64,000 nucleotides of DNA from Caldilineaceae bacterium (GTDB taxonomy: Bacteria > Chloroflexota > Anaerolineae > Caldilineales > Caldilineaceae), in contig JAHBVF010000028.1 in NCBI GenBank assembly GCA_019637685.1, forward strand, positions 1 through 64,000. Reading direction: 5' to 3'. Position numbers and translations under genes: made by a program. Below, in pieces: positions 17,448 through 25,502 of the stretch. The notes beneath the pieces are model-generated. The model was not told the origin of the DNA. It was given only the letters and a program-made list of their open reading frames with translations, and ran no database searches. Numbering within the stretch: position 1 is the stretch's first letter; each line of letters begins with the position of its first letter.

Positions 17448-18446
17448 GTGTCTATACGCATGGCCCAATACGGGACCAAACACGGACACGCCACAGGCAA
17501 ACTGTTGGCAATGCTGACTAACCCGGATGTAGAGGTGGTCGGCGTCTATGAGTCTGACCCGGCTCAGCGGGAACGCATGCAGGCCGCGGATGGGCTGCTG
17601 CGCAATGTCCATTGGTTCGACGAAAAAGCGGAGATGCTGGACGACCCTTCGATTGTGGCGATTGCCTCGGAAGGGCTGAACAGCGAAAGTCTGGAACAGT
17701 CTGCAGAAATTGTGGCCGCGGGCAAGCACATCTGGTACGACAAACCCGCGGGCCAGGATTGGCCCCGCTGGCAGGCAGTGATGGCCCAGGCCCAAGCGCA
17801 TAATCTGTATGTGCAGATGGGCTATATGTTCCGCTATCACAACGGCTTCCAACGCATCGCCAATTGGACCAAATCCGGGCTGCTGGGCGATATTTTCTCT
17901 GTGCGCGCCCACATGTCCACGTGGATCAGTGAAGCCCAGCGCGAGGTGATCAGCGAACACAAGGCTGGCATCTTTTACGATCTGGCGGGCCATATGCTGG
18001 ACCAGATCGTCTGGCTGTTGGGACGCCCCACCCGTACCACCGGCTTCTTCCACAACCACAGCGGCATTGTGCCCACCTTCGCCGACAACACACTGGGCGT
18101 GCTGGAATACGACAGCGCCCTCGCGGTGGTGGACATTGCCGCAATGGAGCCCCGGCCAATGGCCCGCCGCTTTGAAGTCTATGGCAGCCGGGGGAGCGCA
18201 ATTCTGCTGGAACCTTTCGAGCCGGGCCACGCCATTCGTCTTTGTCTGGAAGAGGCCGACGGGGGCTATCGCCAGGGCGAGCAACGAATTCCCCTCTCGG
18301 CCCAGAGCCGCCAGGAACTCTACGACCGGGAGTTGGCAGCATTCGTCGCGGTTCTGTCGGACAAACAGCCACCCGATCGCCCGGCCAGCCACGAGCTGCT
18401 GGTGCAGGAAACTCTTTTGCGCACCACAGGCCACATCGCAGACTGA
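17448..18446 (+). CDS. Gfo/Idh/MocA-family oxidoreductase
   Basis: 332 residues. The N-terminus (MAQYGTKHGHATGKLLAMLT) is shorter than usual and lacks the canonical GxGxxG, having GTKHGHATG, so cofactor binding may be altered. The family signature appears as HIWYDKPAGQDW, with D-K-P for the usual E-K-P. The C-terminal domain has AGIFYDLAGHMLDQIVWLLG. GTG 17448 follows AGGGAGGAAC. The altered signatures put it in a divergent subgroup. It is the last host gene before tRNA-Pro. Confidence 0.8.
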   Translation: MSIRMAQYGTKHGHATGKLLAMLTNPDVEVVGVYESDPAQRERMQAADGLLRNVHWFDEKAEMLDDPSIVAIASEGLNSESLEQSAEIVAAGKHIWYDKPAGQDWPRWQAVMAQAQAHNLYVQMGYMFRYHNGFQRIANWTKSGLLGDIFSVRAHMSTWISEAQREVISEHKAGIFYDLAGHMLDQIVWLLGRPTRTTGFFHNHSGIVPTFADNTLGVLEYDSALAVVDIAAMEPRPMARRFEVYGSRGSAILLEPFEPGHAIRLCLEEADGGYRQGEQRIPLSAQSRQELYDRELAAFVAVLSDKQPPDRPASHELLVQETLLRTTGHIAD

Positions 18447-18453
18447 AAATAAT

Positions 18454-18482
18454 TTGCCAGCCAGTCAGTGGCGTGCTATACT
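18454..18482 (+). promoter_or_regulatory. Promoter of tRNA-Pro
   Basis: TTGCCA (18454-18459), 17-nt spacer, TATACT (18477-18482). The tRNA begins 12 nt after the -10, a good sigma70-type fit. Confidence 0.75.
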
Positions 18483-18494
18483 ACTGTCCATTGT

Positions 18495-18572
<78 letters not shown>

Positions 18573-18583
18573 CGAATACCGGA

Positions 18584-18624
18584 AACCTCTTTACTGGTTA
18601 GTTTGACTGGTAAAGAGGTTTTTT
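18584..18624 (+). terminator. Intrinsic terminator between tRNA-Pro and integrase
   Basis: AACCTCTTTAC (18584-18594) pairs with GTAAAGAGGTT (18610-18620), followed by a T run to 18624. It lies inside the element, so the element supplies a terminator for the tRNA while the original one remains beyond attR (33500-33535). Confidence 0.85.
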
Positions 18625-18670
18625 GTTGCGTTCAGGTGGGCAGTTGTCCACACGAAAAGGAACGTGACAA

Positions 18671-19600
18671 ATGCGCTACGCCGACGCAGTGGAAGGCTAT
18701 CTTCTTGACCGGTATCAAACGCTGGGCAAGAATACTCTGAAATCCTACGAATACTGGTTTGCCGACTTTGCCGCCTTCCTCGATACTCCTGAAATTCCCT
18801 TCTCCAACATTGCCAGCGCCGACGCACAAAGATACTTACGCTACCTGTCTGAAGAACGAAAGTTGGCTGAATCCACCCGGCTACGCGCTTGGGCGGTTCT
18901 GTCCTCCCTGTGGACATGGGCCGAGCGTGTGCTATCTGTTCCCCACATAATACGCGGAAAAGTCGAGAAACCAAAGCTAAAACCTCTACAACTAGAACCC
19001 TTCAGTATGGAAGAAGTGAAAGCCATTGTACGGGCCGCGCAGTACAGCAAGCAATGGATCGGGCGCGCCGGAAAAAAGACACACAGCAGACGTTCCACCG
19101 CAAAACGAGACGTGGCTATCATTTTGACTTTGGTTGACTGTGGCCTGCGCGCTTCCGAACTCTGTCAACTGGTTCAGTCCGACTACAACAGGGAGACGGG
19201 CCGGTTGCTGATCCGCCACGGCAAGGGCGACAAAGAACGTTCCGTCTATTTGGGCAACCAGGCCAAAACACGAATATGGCAATATCAGACCGAACGCCGC
19301 GATGTCCAACCCAACGATCCTCTATTTGCCACTAAAACCAATCGCCCCCTGGAGCGCAACAATCTGCGCCACATGCTGAATAGACTTGGCACTGCCGCCA
19401 ATGTTGACAACGTACACCCCCACCGCTTTAGGCATACGTTCGCAATCAATTTTCTACGCAATGGCGGCAATGTATTTGCCCTGCAAAGAATACTGGGTCA
19501 CGAACGGCTGGATACCGTCAAGGTCTATGTGAAATTGGCGCAAACCGATCTGGCCGAAGCGCAGAAGACCGCCTCCCCTGTGGACAACTGGAAGCTATAG
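18671..19600 (+). CDS. Tyrosine recombinase (integrase)
   Basis: 309 residues. An N-terminal SAM-like core-binding domain (about 1-100) precedes the catalytic domain. The catalytic residues are visible: R160 in CGLRASEL, Lys in RHGKGDKERSV, H251 and R254 in HRFRH, H277 in LGHERL and nucleophile Y286 in VKVYVKL. It lies 100 bp inside attL and presumably catalyses attP x tRNA-Pro recombination. ATG has AAAAGGAAC upstream. It is XerC/D-sized and lacks a long arm-binding N-domain. No separate excisionase was recognised. Confidence 0.93.
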   Translation: MRYADAVEGYLLDRYQTLGKNTLKSYEYWFADFAAFLDTPEIPFSNIASADAQRYLRYLSEERKLAESTRLRAWAVLSSLWTWAERVLSVPHIIRGKVEKPKLKPLQLEPFSMEEVKAIVRAAQYSKQWIGRAGKKTHSRRSTAKRDVAIILTLVDCGLRASELCQLVQSDYNRETGRLLIRHGKGDKERSVYLGNQAKTRIWQYQTERRDVQPNDPLFATKTNRPLERNNLRHMLNRLGTAANVDNVHPHRFRHTFAINFLRNGGNVFALQRILGHERLDTVKVYVKLAQTDLAEAQKTASPVDNWKL

Positions 19601-19750
19601 CGGCCCGCTGGGGATGTCCACAGGCACGATGGCAGGAATGTATCCGCTTATTGCCAAATGCCCGCTACGGCCTTCCTGTGGGGTTTGGGGGCATTCTGTG
19701 CGTGCGTCTGCTGTGGACATCATTCGGCTATCCACCGCCGAACTTGCCCG

Positions 19751-19779
19751 TTGACAGTATGTTCCGTTCGTCGTACACT
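19751..19779 (+). promoter_or_regulatory. Promoter of the small secreted cargo gene
   Basis: TTGACA (19751-19756), 17-nt spacer, TACACT (19774-19779), 43 bp before the start at 19823. This is a near-consensus sigma70-type promoter, so the cargo gene is likely expressed while integrated. The rest of the gap 19601-19822 shows nothing else. Confidence 0.7.
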
Positions 19780-19822
19780 CGAAGTAGGTTGTTGGAATGT
19801 CCACACACAAGGAGACCCCACA

Positions 19823-20365
19823 ATGAAAAAACTACTCTATGCGTTCGTGCTTGCCAGTGTCCTCGTACTGGCCGGGTCTGCCGTGCTTGCCGGGCTTGAT
19901 GAACCGAACACGGGGGGGACTGTGCCCGATGGGGAGTATGCCTTGTGGCTGCCGGTGGTGGGGTATGAAGTGCCATCGGTTTGTATAACAACAGACATCT
20001 ACATGAAGTATATTTCAAGTAAAATGGATCCTGCCGGTTTGATATTTTATTTTGGCAATATGCACTCAAATGATCCAGCGTCTAACGAAGCATTTTATTC
20101 TATTTGGAATTCGGAGACTGGTGTTAATGGATCGGTGTTAATTGCCACCGATCCAGAGTTTCAAAATGTGGTTATTACAACACAAAAAAAAGACTTAAGT
20201 CCTTATTCTTTTTTCCCTGGTTTTCAACTTTATCCCTACCGGATGGGCTCATTGGTGGGCGGACAGGTGTACTATACCAGATTCGAATATACATGTCTCG
20301 GCCATCTGGTACGTACACCTGTTTATGTTTTTACCTGGGAGCCGTGGCGATTTGAGGATAATTAA
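19823..20365 (+). CDS. Small secreted protein of unknown function (element cargo)
   Basis: 180 residues. An N-terminal signal peptide (KKLLYAFVLASVLVLAGSAV, cleavage probably near ALAG) precedes a mature part with ALWLPVVGYEVPSV and two well-separated Cys residues. I do not recognise a family; PSVCITTDIYMKYIS and VYYTRFEYTCLGHLV suggest a beta-rich fold with one possible disulfide. The start ATG 19823 follows AAGGAG. It has its own promoter. The region is AT-rich, unlike host genes. Its stop overlaps the stop of the convergent secreted glycosidase-like gene, so the pair may form a cargo module. Confidence 0.75.
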   Translation: MKKLLYAFVLASVLVLAGSAVLAGLDEPNTGGTVPDGEYALWLPVVGYEVPSVCITTDIYMKYISSKMDPAGLIFYFGNMHSNDPASNEAFYSIWNSETGVNGSVLIATDPEFQNVVITTQKKDLSPYSFFPGFQLYPYRMGSLVGGQVYYTRFEYTCLGHLVRTPVYVFTWEPWRFEDN

Positions 20366-23133
20366 TCAGAAGCATCCTCCCAGGCCACGCCCCAAATACC
20401 CGTTAGTTGCCAAGTACCACCTGACAAGTAAAACAGATCACTCAGTGCAAATTCTATCCCATGAATATACGCATAGACACCCGCCGACCACGAATCTGCG
20501 CCTGTGCCGTCTACACCACGGGTGACAGTGTAGCGATAGTCATTTGCTCCCAACTGGGTGGGAAGACCACTTATGGTAAGCCGCTCTTCGTTTCCGGTAT
20601 TCTTGTCAAAGAGACTGAATTTGTAACTAGGGGCAGTATTTGTATATACGTCCCCAGACGTTAGTCGGATCGTTGTGTCCGTTGTATTGATACTGGCTAC
20701 GGTTTTGATATTGCCGTCCAGCCCACCCCGGAAAACAAACGGCATTATACGTTTGATTGTTGTTCCCAAATGTTCCTGGATCTCCGTGTTAATGACCGCG
20801 ATACGATCAGCCATACACTGAAGGGTGCAGTACTGATCAATGGTGGGATCAACAAAAGGGATCATCCCGTATTCAGTGACCAAAACTTTCACACCGAGGG
20901 CTGTTGCTTCTGTGGCCCACTCTGCAATTTCGTTCTGTGCTTTCGAGGCCATTGTGAATGTGCCACCACTCTCATCAACTCCCCACTGATCGGCGGTGAA
21001 ATAAAGGTGGATAGCCAAGCCGTCGTAGGGTAGACCGCCGAATGATAGTGTATTCCAGTAGGTTTTGAAGTCAGCATAGTCTGTATCGTCGGGGTCGGTC
21101 ATGCCATCATTCAAAACCTTGTCATGATCGATCCCTACATCAACTCCAGAGCCAAGTACACGTTTCACACCGTAGGCAGGGCTATAGAGTTCTCCCGGCC
21201 AACTTCGGTATACGAATACCTGCCTAGCGACTTCTACATGCGTCATGTTCGCCTGATCCGCTGGATAATTCGGTTCGTTGGCAAGCAGGAAGGGCCGCCC
21301 AGCACAGGCAGACGGGGCCAGATTACGAACAGTATTCAAACGAGTACTTGTATTGTATGTTGCACCCCAACCGCCACCCAGCCCCCAATCCATAGGGATG
21401 TACTGAGTGCTGGTTTTGCATGTTTCCCTACTCAAATTCCAGCTATACCAGTTCATTGTTTTGGCCCACGAGGGAGAACCGGTCTGTTCAGGGTTGCCGC
21501 TCATGCCATATTCGGTGGCATCGGGATAGTCGGGATCAGTATTCGTACTCCACGCGAACTGAACCACTGGGCTTGGAGCGAAGGGGACGTACCAAACATC
21601 GTCGGTCTTGGCAATGCCGTTGTAGCTGACGATGCGGTCGTGACTGGTGGAATAGTTCTCGAATTGTCCGACTATCAAGGGAGAGTTCCCATAATACTTA
21701 CCGTACAGATCGTCATTGCCGCCAGAAAATTGAAAATCCGTATAGGAGTATTGCGGAACACCCAGTCGAATCCAACTGTCTACTAAACTTCCATCGGAAT
21801 GCTTGTAGGCCGAGGCAGTAATATCCGGCAAGGGGGAAGGGGATGAAATTTCGGTGAATTGCCAGTCATCCTGCCAACTATAGTAGTTTTCCCAGTAGAA
21901 GGGAAAGTATGCATTTCCTCCACTCGTGTCTCCCACCCGTTGCGCCGTTACGCCCGTATGCCCGCCGCCGTTTTCGTGCCAGGCCGCCGCGGTCACGTTG
22001 TAACTGGACTGAATGCGTAGGGTATATGTTCCATTGGACGCGCCAAATACATTGCTGGCATAGACGCCTGCCCTTTCAGTGCCAAGCGAAGGCGAATAGG
22101 TGCTGCCCACCTGACTGCCTGAACTGTTGTACAACTTGGCTGTAATGCTGGCTGTCGAACCAGAGGCATTGGCTACCCGGAAATAGCTATTTGTACCATT
22201 GACCACAAAGCCCGGCACGAATAGTTCAGTACCGGCCAGCGGTGCTTCAAAACTCATCATCCGTTCACTGCCATACTCGGCCCGGTATTTGCCATTGGTA
22301 AGCCCCTGTTTGAAAACGTTGGAGGTGATAGCCATGTTGCCAGAACCTGCAACCTTCATCCAGGCCCAGCCATCTTTCTCTGTGAGGCTTCCACCGCTGC
22401 CCGCATACATCAGTTGACTTGCCAGAAAGATACGCCGTTCGTTGACCGCCAGCGTCGCCGTGTTGTTGCTGTACTTGGTTGACTCTCCATCCTTTACCCA
22501 CGAAAAGGCAACCGTATTTGTAGTGCCAGATGTATTCTGTACAACGATCTCCGTATCCCAACCAGAGTCCCGATAAACAACAACCGCTGGCAACACATAC
22601 TCGGAATTGACTGCCCACTCTGGTACGGCCTGATACGCGCCGGTCACTTGACGGGTGTCTGTATTCGTCCAGTTTTCCACGGCAACGGCCAGATCGGACC
22701 CGGCGGAGGTCTGTGTGATCTTCATGTGGTACAGACCGTGAAATTTGATCCCGCCGTCTGTGCAGCCACCGCCCGTACCGCCAGAGAGATCAAGACCATC
22801 GCCCGATGAATACCAGTCAAACTTTGCAGTCAGAACCCGGTTGGCAGCGACAGTACAGGTGACAGTTTGGGTTATCGCAGTGCCAACGTCGTCGTATATC
22901 TCGATCTTGACATTTTCCGAGGTACTCGACGTGTTGTAGATATACGCGTTGGTATTCAGGTTGGGCGAAATTTGACTATAATACTGCCCCACATCGCCCA
23001 ACTGGTCGCCCAGGGGCACGAGATCGCCCGCCCCCGCCAACGCAGCAGGCGTACTGCCTGGATAGCCAAACACCATCATCATCACCGCCAGCAGAACCGG
23101 CAAAATTGACACAAACACGAATTTACGCAACAT
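20362..23133 (-). CDS. Large secreted protein with clan GH-A glycosidase-like C-terminal domain (element cargo)
   Basis: 923 residues from ATG 23133, which follows AAAGGTG. A signal peptide (FVFVSILPVLLAVMMMVFG) precedes a long beta-rich region with repeated Ser/Thr/Asn-rich segments such as AYIYNTSSTSENVKIEIYDD, to about residue 540. The C-terminal part looks like a TIM-barrel glycosidase. E620 lies in LLANEPNYP (acid/base NEP motif), followed by GLAIHLYF, and E754 lies in VLVTEYGMIPF (nucleophile position). Their spacing fits strands beta4 and beta7 of clan GH-A. The substrate is unknown. A secreted polysaccharide-degrading or surface-modifying enzyme on a mobile element is unusual. Confidence 0.8.
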   Translation of the reverse strand: MLRKFVFVSILPVLLAVMMMVFGYPGSTPAALAGAGDLVPLGDQLGDVGQYYSQISPNLNTNAYIYNTSSTSENVKIEIYDDVGTAITQTVTCTVAANRVLTAKFDWYSSGDGLDLSGGTGGGCTDGGIKFHGLYHMKITQTSAGSDLAVAVENWTNTDTRQVTGAYQAVPEWAVNSEYVLPAVVVYRDSGWDTEIVVQNTSGTTNTVAFSWVKDGESTKYSNNTATLAVNERRIFLASQLMYAGSGGSLTEKDGWAWMKVAGSGNMAITSNVFKQGLTNGKYRAEYGSERMMSFEAPLAGTELFVPGFVVNGTNSYFRVANASGSTASITAKLYNSSGSQVGSTYSPSLGTERAGVYASNVFGASNGTYTLRIQSSYNVTAAAWHENGGGHTGVTAQRVGDTSGGNAYFPFYWENYYSWQDDWQFTEISSPSPLPDITASAYKHSDGSLVDSWIRLGVPQYSYTDFQFSGGNDDLYGKYYGNSPLIVGQFENYSTSHDRIVSYNGIAKTDDVWYVPFAPSPVVQFAWSTNTDPDYPDATEYGMSGNPEQTGSPSWAKTMNWYSWNLSRETCKTSTQYIPMDWGLGGGWGATYNTSTRLNTVRNLAPSACAGRPFLLANEPNYPADQANMTHVEVARQVFVYRSWPGELYSPAYGVKRVLGSGVDVGIDHDKVLNDGMTDPDDTDYADFKTYWNTLSFGGLPYDGLAIHLYFTADQWGVDESGGTFTMASKAQNEIAEWATEATALGVKVLVTEYGMIPFVDPTIDQYCTLQCMADRIAVINTEIQEHLGTTIKRIMPFVFRGGLDGNIKTVASINTTDTTIRLTSGDVYTNTAPSYKFSLFDKNTGNEERLTISGLPTQLGANDYRYTVTRGVDGTGADSWSAGVYAYIHGIEFALSDLFYLSGGTWQLTGIWGVAWEDASD

Positions 23134-23163
23134 TGTACTTTCACCTTTCAAGTCTAATGGAAC

Positions 23164-23215
23164 AAAAAAAGAACGCCCGTCTGCTGTTGCCAACAGATAG
23201 GCGCTCTGGGCGCTC
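23164..23215 (-). terminator. Leader hairpin with U tract (possible attenuator) before the secreted protein
   Basis: On the minus strand GAGCGCCC (23215-23208) pairs with GGGCGTTC (23178-23171), enclosing CTGTTGGCAACAG (itself a small hairpin), followed by seven Ts (23170-23164). It ends about 30 nt upstream of ATG 23133. It may end the upstream operon or attenuate the cargo gene. No known riboswitch consensus was recognised. Confidence 0.6.
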
Positions 23216-23308
23216 AAGATATGAAATTGTCCACATTAAAAGCCGTAGCCACCATAACCACAGTTTAGCGTGCGGCGTATGACAGGCTGTCACATCGGCA
23301 AAGAATTT

Positions 23309-23542
23309 TTATTTTTCTGGCAATAAAAAGCCCCAGCGCCCTGCATCGTCCTGATAAACACATAGTACCCGACTGAGACGACACAGCATTCGATACGCCC
23401 CGCCCCACGTCAAACCGCATCGAGTAGCTATCTCGCGCGTGGTCAGGTTGCGGCCAGACGCCAGCACCCAAACCGCAAGCGCAACCCGTTCAGTAGTCCC
23501 CCATTCGTGTTCTTTTGCCGCTATCGTTTTTTCGGTTCTCAC
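23309..23542 (-). CDS. Small winged-helix/HTH DNA-binding protein
   Basis: 77 residues from GTG 23542 (preceded by a GGGGG run); a TTG four codons upstream is an alternative. The segment TTERVALAVWVLASGRNLTT followed by REIATRCGLTWGGAYRMLCR reads as a helix-turn-helix, and VLCVYQDDAGRWGFLL as the beta wing. This is the usual make-up of small MarR/Rrf2-like or phage-derived regulators, but no family is certain. It is the last gene of the leftward run before the cargo. The perfect palindrome at 23563-23605 lies just upstream and could be its operator. Confidence 0.65.
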   Translation of the reverse strand: MRTEKTIAAKEHEWGTTERVALAVWVLASGRNLTTREIATRCGLTWGGAYRMLCRLSRVLCVYQDDAGRWGFLLPEK

Positions 23543-23562
23543 GTGATCCCCCAATTAGAGAC

Positions 23563-23605
23563 CGGGGAAAGTAATGGCCATATCTTGCAGCCATTACTTT
23601 CCCCG
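23563..23605. promoter_or_regulatory. 15-bp perfect inverted repeat upstream of the wHTH gene
   Basis: CGGGGAAAGTAATGG (23563-23577) and CCATTACTTTCCCCG (23591-23605) are exact complements around a 13-nt loop. No T tract follows on either side, so an operator or structured RNA is more likely than a terminator. Confidence 0.7.
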
Positions 23606-23628
23606 ATCCTCCTATCCACGACCCACGG

Positions 23629-23694
23629 TCAACCACACCCGGCGCGTCTCTGTAATTTTTTCAAAACCGTTGGTTTTGCCGGTCTACCTGCCAT
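23629..23694 (-). pseudogene. Possible remnant of a phage terminase small subunit N-terminus
   Basis: A 21-codon frame from ATG 23694, preceded by a GGGGTGGGG run, reads MAGRPAKPTVLKKLQ and then leaves the pattern and stops (RRAGCG). The first 15 residues closely match the conserved N-terminus of P27-family terminase small subunits (GRPxKPTxLKxLQGNPGKR, from memory). The remainder of the family is absent in all nearby frames. It could be a decayed terS or chance; the short length limits certainty. Confidence 0.4.
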
Positions 23695-23793
23695 GCAAAC
23701 CCCACCCCTGTTCATTTTGACCGTGTGTGTTCAAGGCTGCCATCCCGGTCTACTACGCGAAAGCCCCAGAGATTGATCGCCCCCTACCCTGTC

Positions 23794-24333
23794 TCACATC
23801 ATTTTCACAACTTCAGTTGCACCCTGTGCGTGCTGAGCCAGTGAAGTATCATAGTCCTCTCCTCCCTCTGTCACCACCTCTAGCGCATCGTAAAGAATAG
23901 CAGGATAAAAGGATACGATCGGCCCGTCCAGGGCGCTGATATTATGCTGGGCTTCTTGCAGGGCAAGCGCGCGTTGCGCCAACGGCTTAATCAGTTCCTT
24001 CCAAATATCCTCGGCGTCAGCCTGAGCAGCCTCGATCAGCTTCACGAGGTGCGCTTGCCGGATGGCCTTCTCGATATGGGCCACCGTCTCCCGCTTCTGG
24101 TCTGCCCGGCGCTGTAGTTCCGCCCTCACCTTTCGAGACGCGGCCAATTCAATCTCTGCCTTTGCCTGCTTCGCCGCTACAGCGGGCAGCGTTGCCAAGT
24201 CTGCCTCTGCCAGACTTTGGGCGGCAACTGTGCGCAACTGTTCAATCTTCTCTGACTCACCAGCCACCAGCGCCAGCAGATCGGTTAGCGCTTGCTGGGC
24301 TTCAGCCAATTGACGTTCTAGCTGGCTTGACAT
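23794..24333 (-). CDS. Coiled-coil protein of unknown function
   Basis: 179 residues, Ala/Glu/Gln/Lys-rich and almost wholly alpha-helical. LERQLAEAQQALTDLLALVA through KLIEAAQADAEDIWKELIKP reads as long coiled coil, about residues 3-140, followed by a short C-terminal tail ending EVVKMM. Its start overlaps the end of the upstream gene by 16 nt, so the two are likely coexpressed. Proteins of this look in phages include scaffolding and tail-associated factors, but nothing decides here. Confidence 0.65.
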   Translation of the reverse strand: MSSQLERQLAEAQQALTDLLALVAGESEKIEQLRTVAAQSLAEADLATLPAVAAKQAKAEIELAASRKVRAELQRRADQKRETVAHIEKAIRQAHLVKLIEAAQADAEDIWKELIKPLAQRALALQEAQHNISALDGPIVSFYPAILYDALEVVTEGGEDYDTSLAQHAQGATEVVKMM

Positions 24334-24665
24334 GTGCCCCCCCTATATCCTCCCGAAAGCTGGAACGGCCCGTCGCTAACTTTCTCCCCGCGGATGACGG
24401 CCAGACGCCCCTGTAGAGAGTGCCGCATAATTTTCTTTGTGGGTCCATTCAGAACACCCCGGCGCACCAAAGAATCATACAGATCACGTTGTTCCTCATA
24501 CTCGGCCCACCGTTGCCGTAGGCGCAGGTTTTCCCCCTCGTGCGTAGAACGGGAAGCCACCCCCGCCCGCGTCGGTTGTGCGCCGGTGGGTTGCCCCGCT
24601 TCAGCCCGTGCTAACATGCGCCTACGTTGACGCATGTCCGGATCGTACTCTCGTGTTTCGTACAT
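24318..24665 (-). CDS. Hypothetical basic protein
   Basis: 115 residues from ATG 24665, preceded by AAGGGGG. It is Arg-rich: MRQRRRMLARAEAGQP near the N-terminus, then NLRLRQRWAEYEEQRDLYDS and GPTKKIMRHSLQGRLAVIRG. No family is recognised. A near-consensus promoter lies 57 bp upstream, so this gene begins a separate transcript. It overlaps the coiled-coil gene by 16 nt. The composition suggests nucleic acid or protein complex binding, an inference only. Confidence 0.6.
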   Translation of the reverse strand: MYETREYDPDMRQRRRMLARAEAGQPTGAQPTRAGVASRSTHEGENLRLRQRWAEYEEQRDLYDSLVRRGVLNGPTKKIMRHSLQGRLAVIRGEKVSDGPFQLSGGYRGGTCQAS

Positions 24666-24721
24666 TTCCCTGTTCCCCCTTGAAATGAAAGTCTTTGTAC
24701 ACTGCCTGTGAATGCACATAA

Positions 24722-24750
24722 ATTGTACCGCAAATGCACAGAATTAACAA
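24722..24750 (-). promoter_or_regulatory. Internal promoter for the 24.7-23.3 kb genes
   Basis: On the minus strand TTGTTA (24750-24745), 17-nt spacer, TACAAT (24727-24722). TGTGCATT occurs twice around the -10. This divides the leftward run into at least two transcription units. Confidence 0.65.
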
Positions 24751-24786
24751 ATGTTTTCCTTCGATCACCCCCCTTCCTGGTTGCCC

Positions 24787-25173
24787 CTATCTTCTGGACT
24801 CGCCAGGGGTCCAGGCATCATCTTTGCCCTGTAGGTCTTCCCACGCGGACGCGCTCAGATGCAATACCCTGACATACACCGTCCCGATCTGCGCCTGTAC
24901 CAAGCCGTCCTCGTCTTGACGCCCGATATATCCCAAATTATCCAATTGGGTATACAGTTCGCTGCCGTCGGCGTTCAGTTGTCCGAACCGTTCCACAGCA
25001 CGACGGGCGGGAACGGGAAATAGATACACCCCCCCGCCCTCTGCCTCCCGGCCCACAATTTGTTCTGCGCCCGCGTCGCTTTCTGTCTGTGCGTCATTTT
25101 TGCCCATCACTTCGACTTGTCCTGACGCCAACAGGTGGCGCAATACATCGATAAACCGCTTTCCATCTTGCAT
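24787..25173 (-). CDS. Hypothetical protein
   Basis: 128 residues, preceded by GGAAGGAGGAGGG. Residues 50-120 (VYLFPVPARRAVERFGQLNA, then LYTQLDNLGYIGRQDEDGLV and TVYVRVLHLSASAWEDL) look like a compact mixed alpha/beta domain. This resembles the C-terminal domains found after some replication initiators or primases, without a firm match. It lies downstream of the origin-like region and small genes. No catalytic motif is visible. Confidence 0.6.
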   Translation of the reverse strand: MQDGKRFIDVLRHLLASGQVEVMGKNDAQTESDAGAEQIVGREAEGGGVYLFPVPARRAVERFGQLNADGSELYTQLDNLGYIGRQDEDGLVQAQIGTVYVRVLHLSASAWEDLQGKDDAWTPGESRR

Positions 25174-25225
25174 TGTTCAGGTCCCTCCTCCTTCCCAGTC
25201 GCCGCCCAGGGCTATCCAGGGGGGG

Positions 25226-25270
25226 CGTGGTGCGCTTTATTGGCTATGCCCGCCCCCTTAGCACACCACG
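25226..25270. repeat. Inverted repeat CGTGGTGCGC / GCACACCACG
   Basis: The 10-bp arms (25226-25235 and 25261-25270) have one mismatch that becomes a G-U pair in RNA. They lie in the 155-bp gap between two leftward genes. There is no T tract. Confidence 0.5.
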
Positions 25271-25328
25271 GGTCTTCTTGCCCCTCTGAGTGGCCTCACC
25301 TGCATTACAAAGCCGCCATAGAATACAT

Positions 25329-25499
25329 TTACGCCCTCGTGCGCAGCTTCCCCTTCGAGTTATTCTGAATCGTGCCCCACCGGTATTGAAAGGGCGCGGG
25401 CGCTGCTTTCGGTGCTAACTTTTTACTCAGTGCTAATGCCTCAGCAATCGTCAGCGGTTTGACGTTGCCCCGTTGTCGTTTGTTCTTTCGCTTACCCAT
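25329..25499 (-). CDS. Small basic hypothetical protein (56 aa)
   Basis: ATG 25499 is preceded by GAAAGGA with good spacing, the same ribosome-binding style as other genes of this element. The product begins MGKRKNKRQRGNVKPLTIAE and ends SKGKLRTRA; it is strongly basic with an Ala/Lys-rich centre. No family is recognised. It starts 3 bp after the stop of the preceding small gene. The ribosome-binding site and tight packing support it as real despite its length. Confidence 0.5.
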   Translation of the reverse strand: MGKRKNKRQRGNVKPLTIAEALALSKKLAPKAAPAPFQYRWGTIQNNSKGKLRTRA

Positions 25500-25502
25500 T
25501 TC

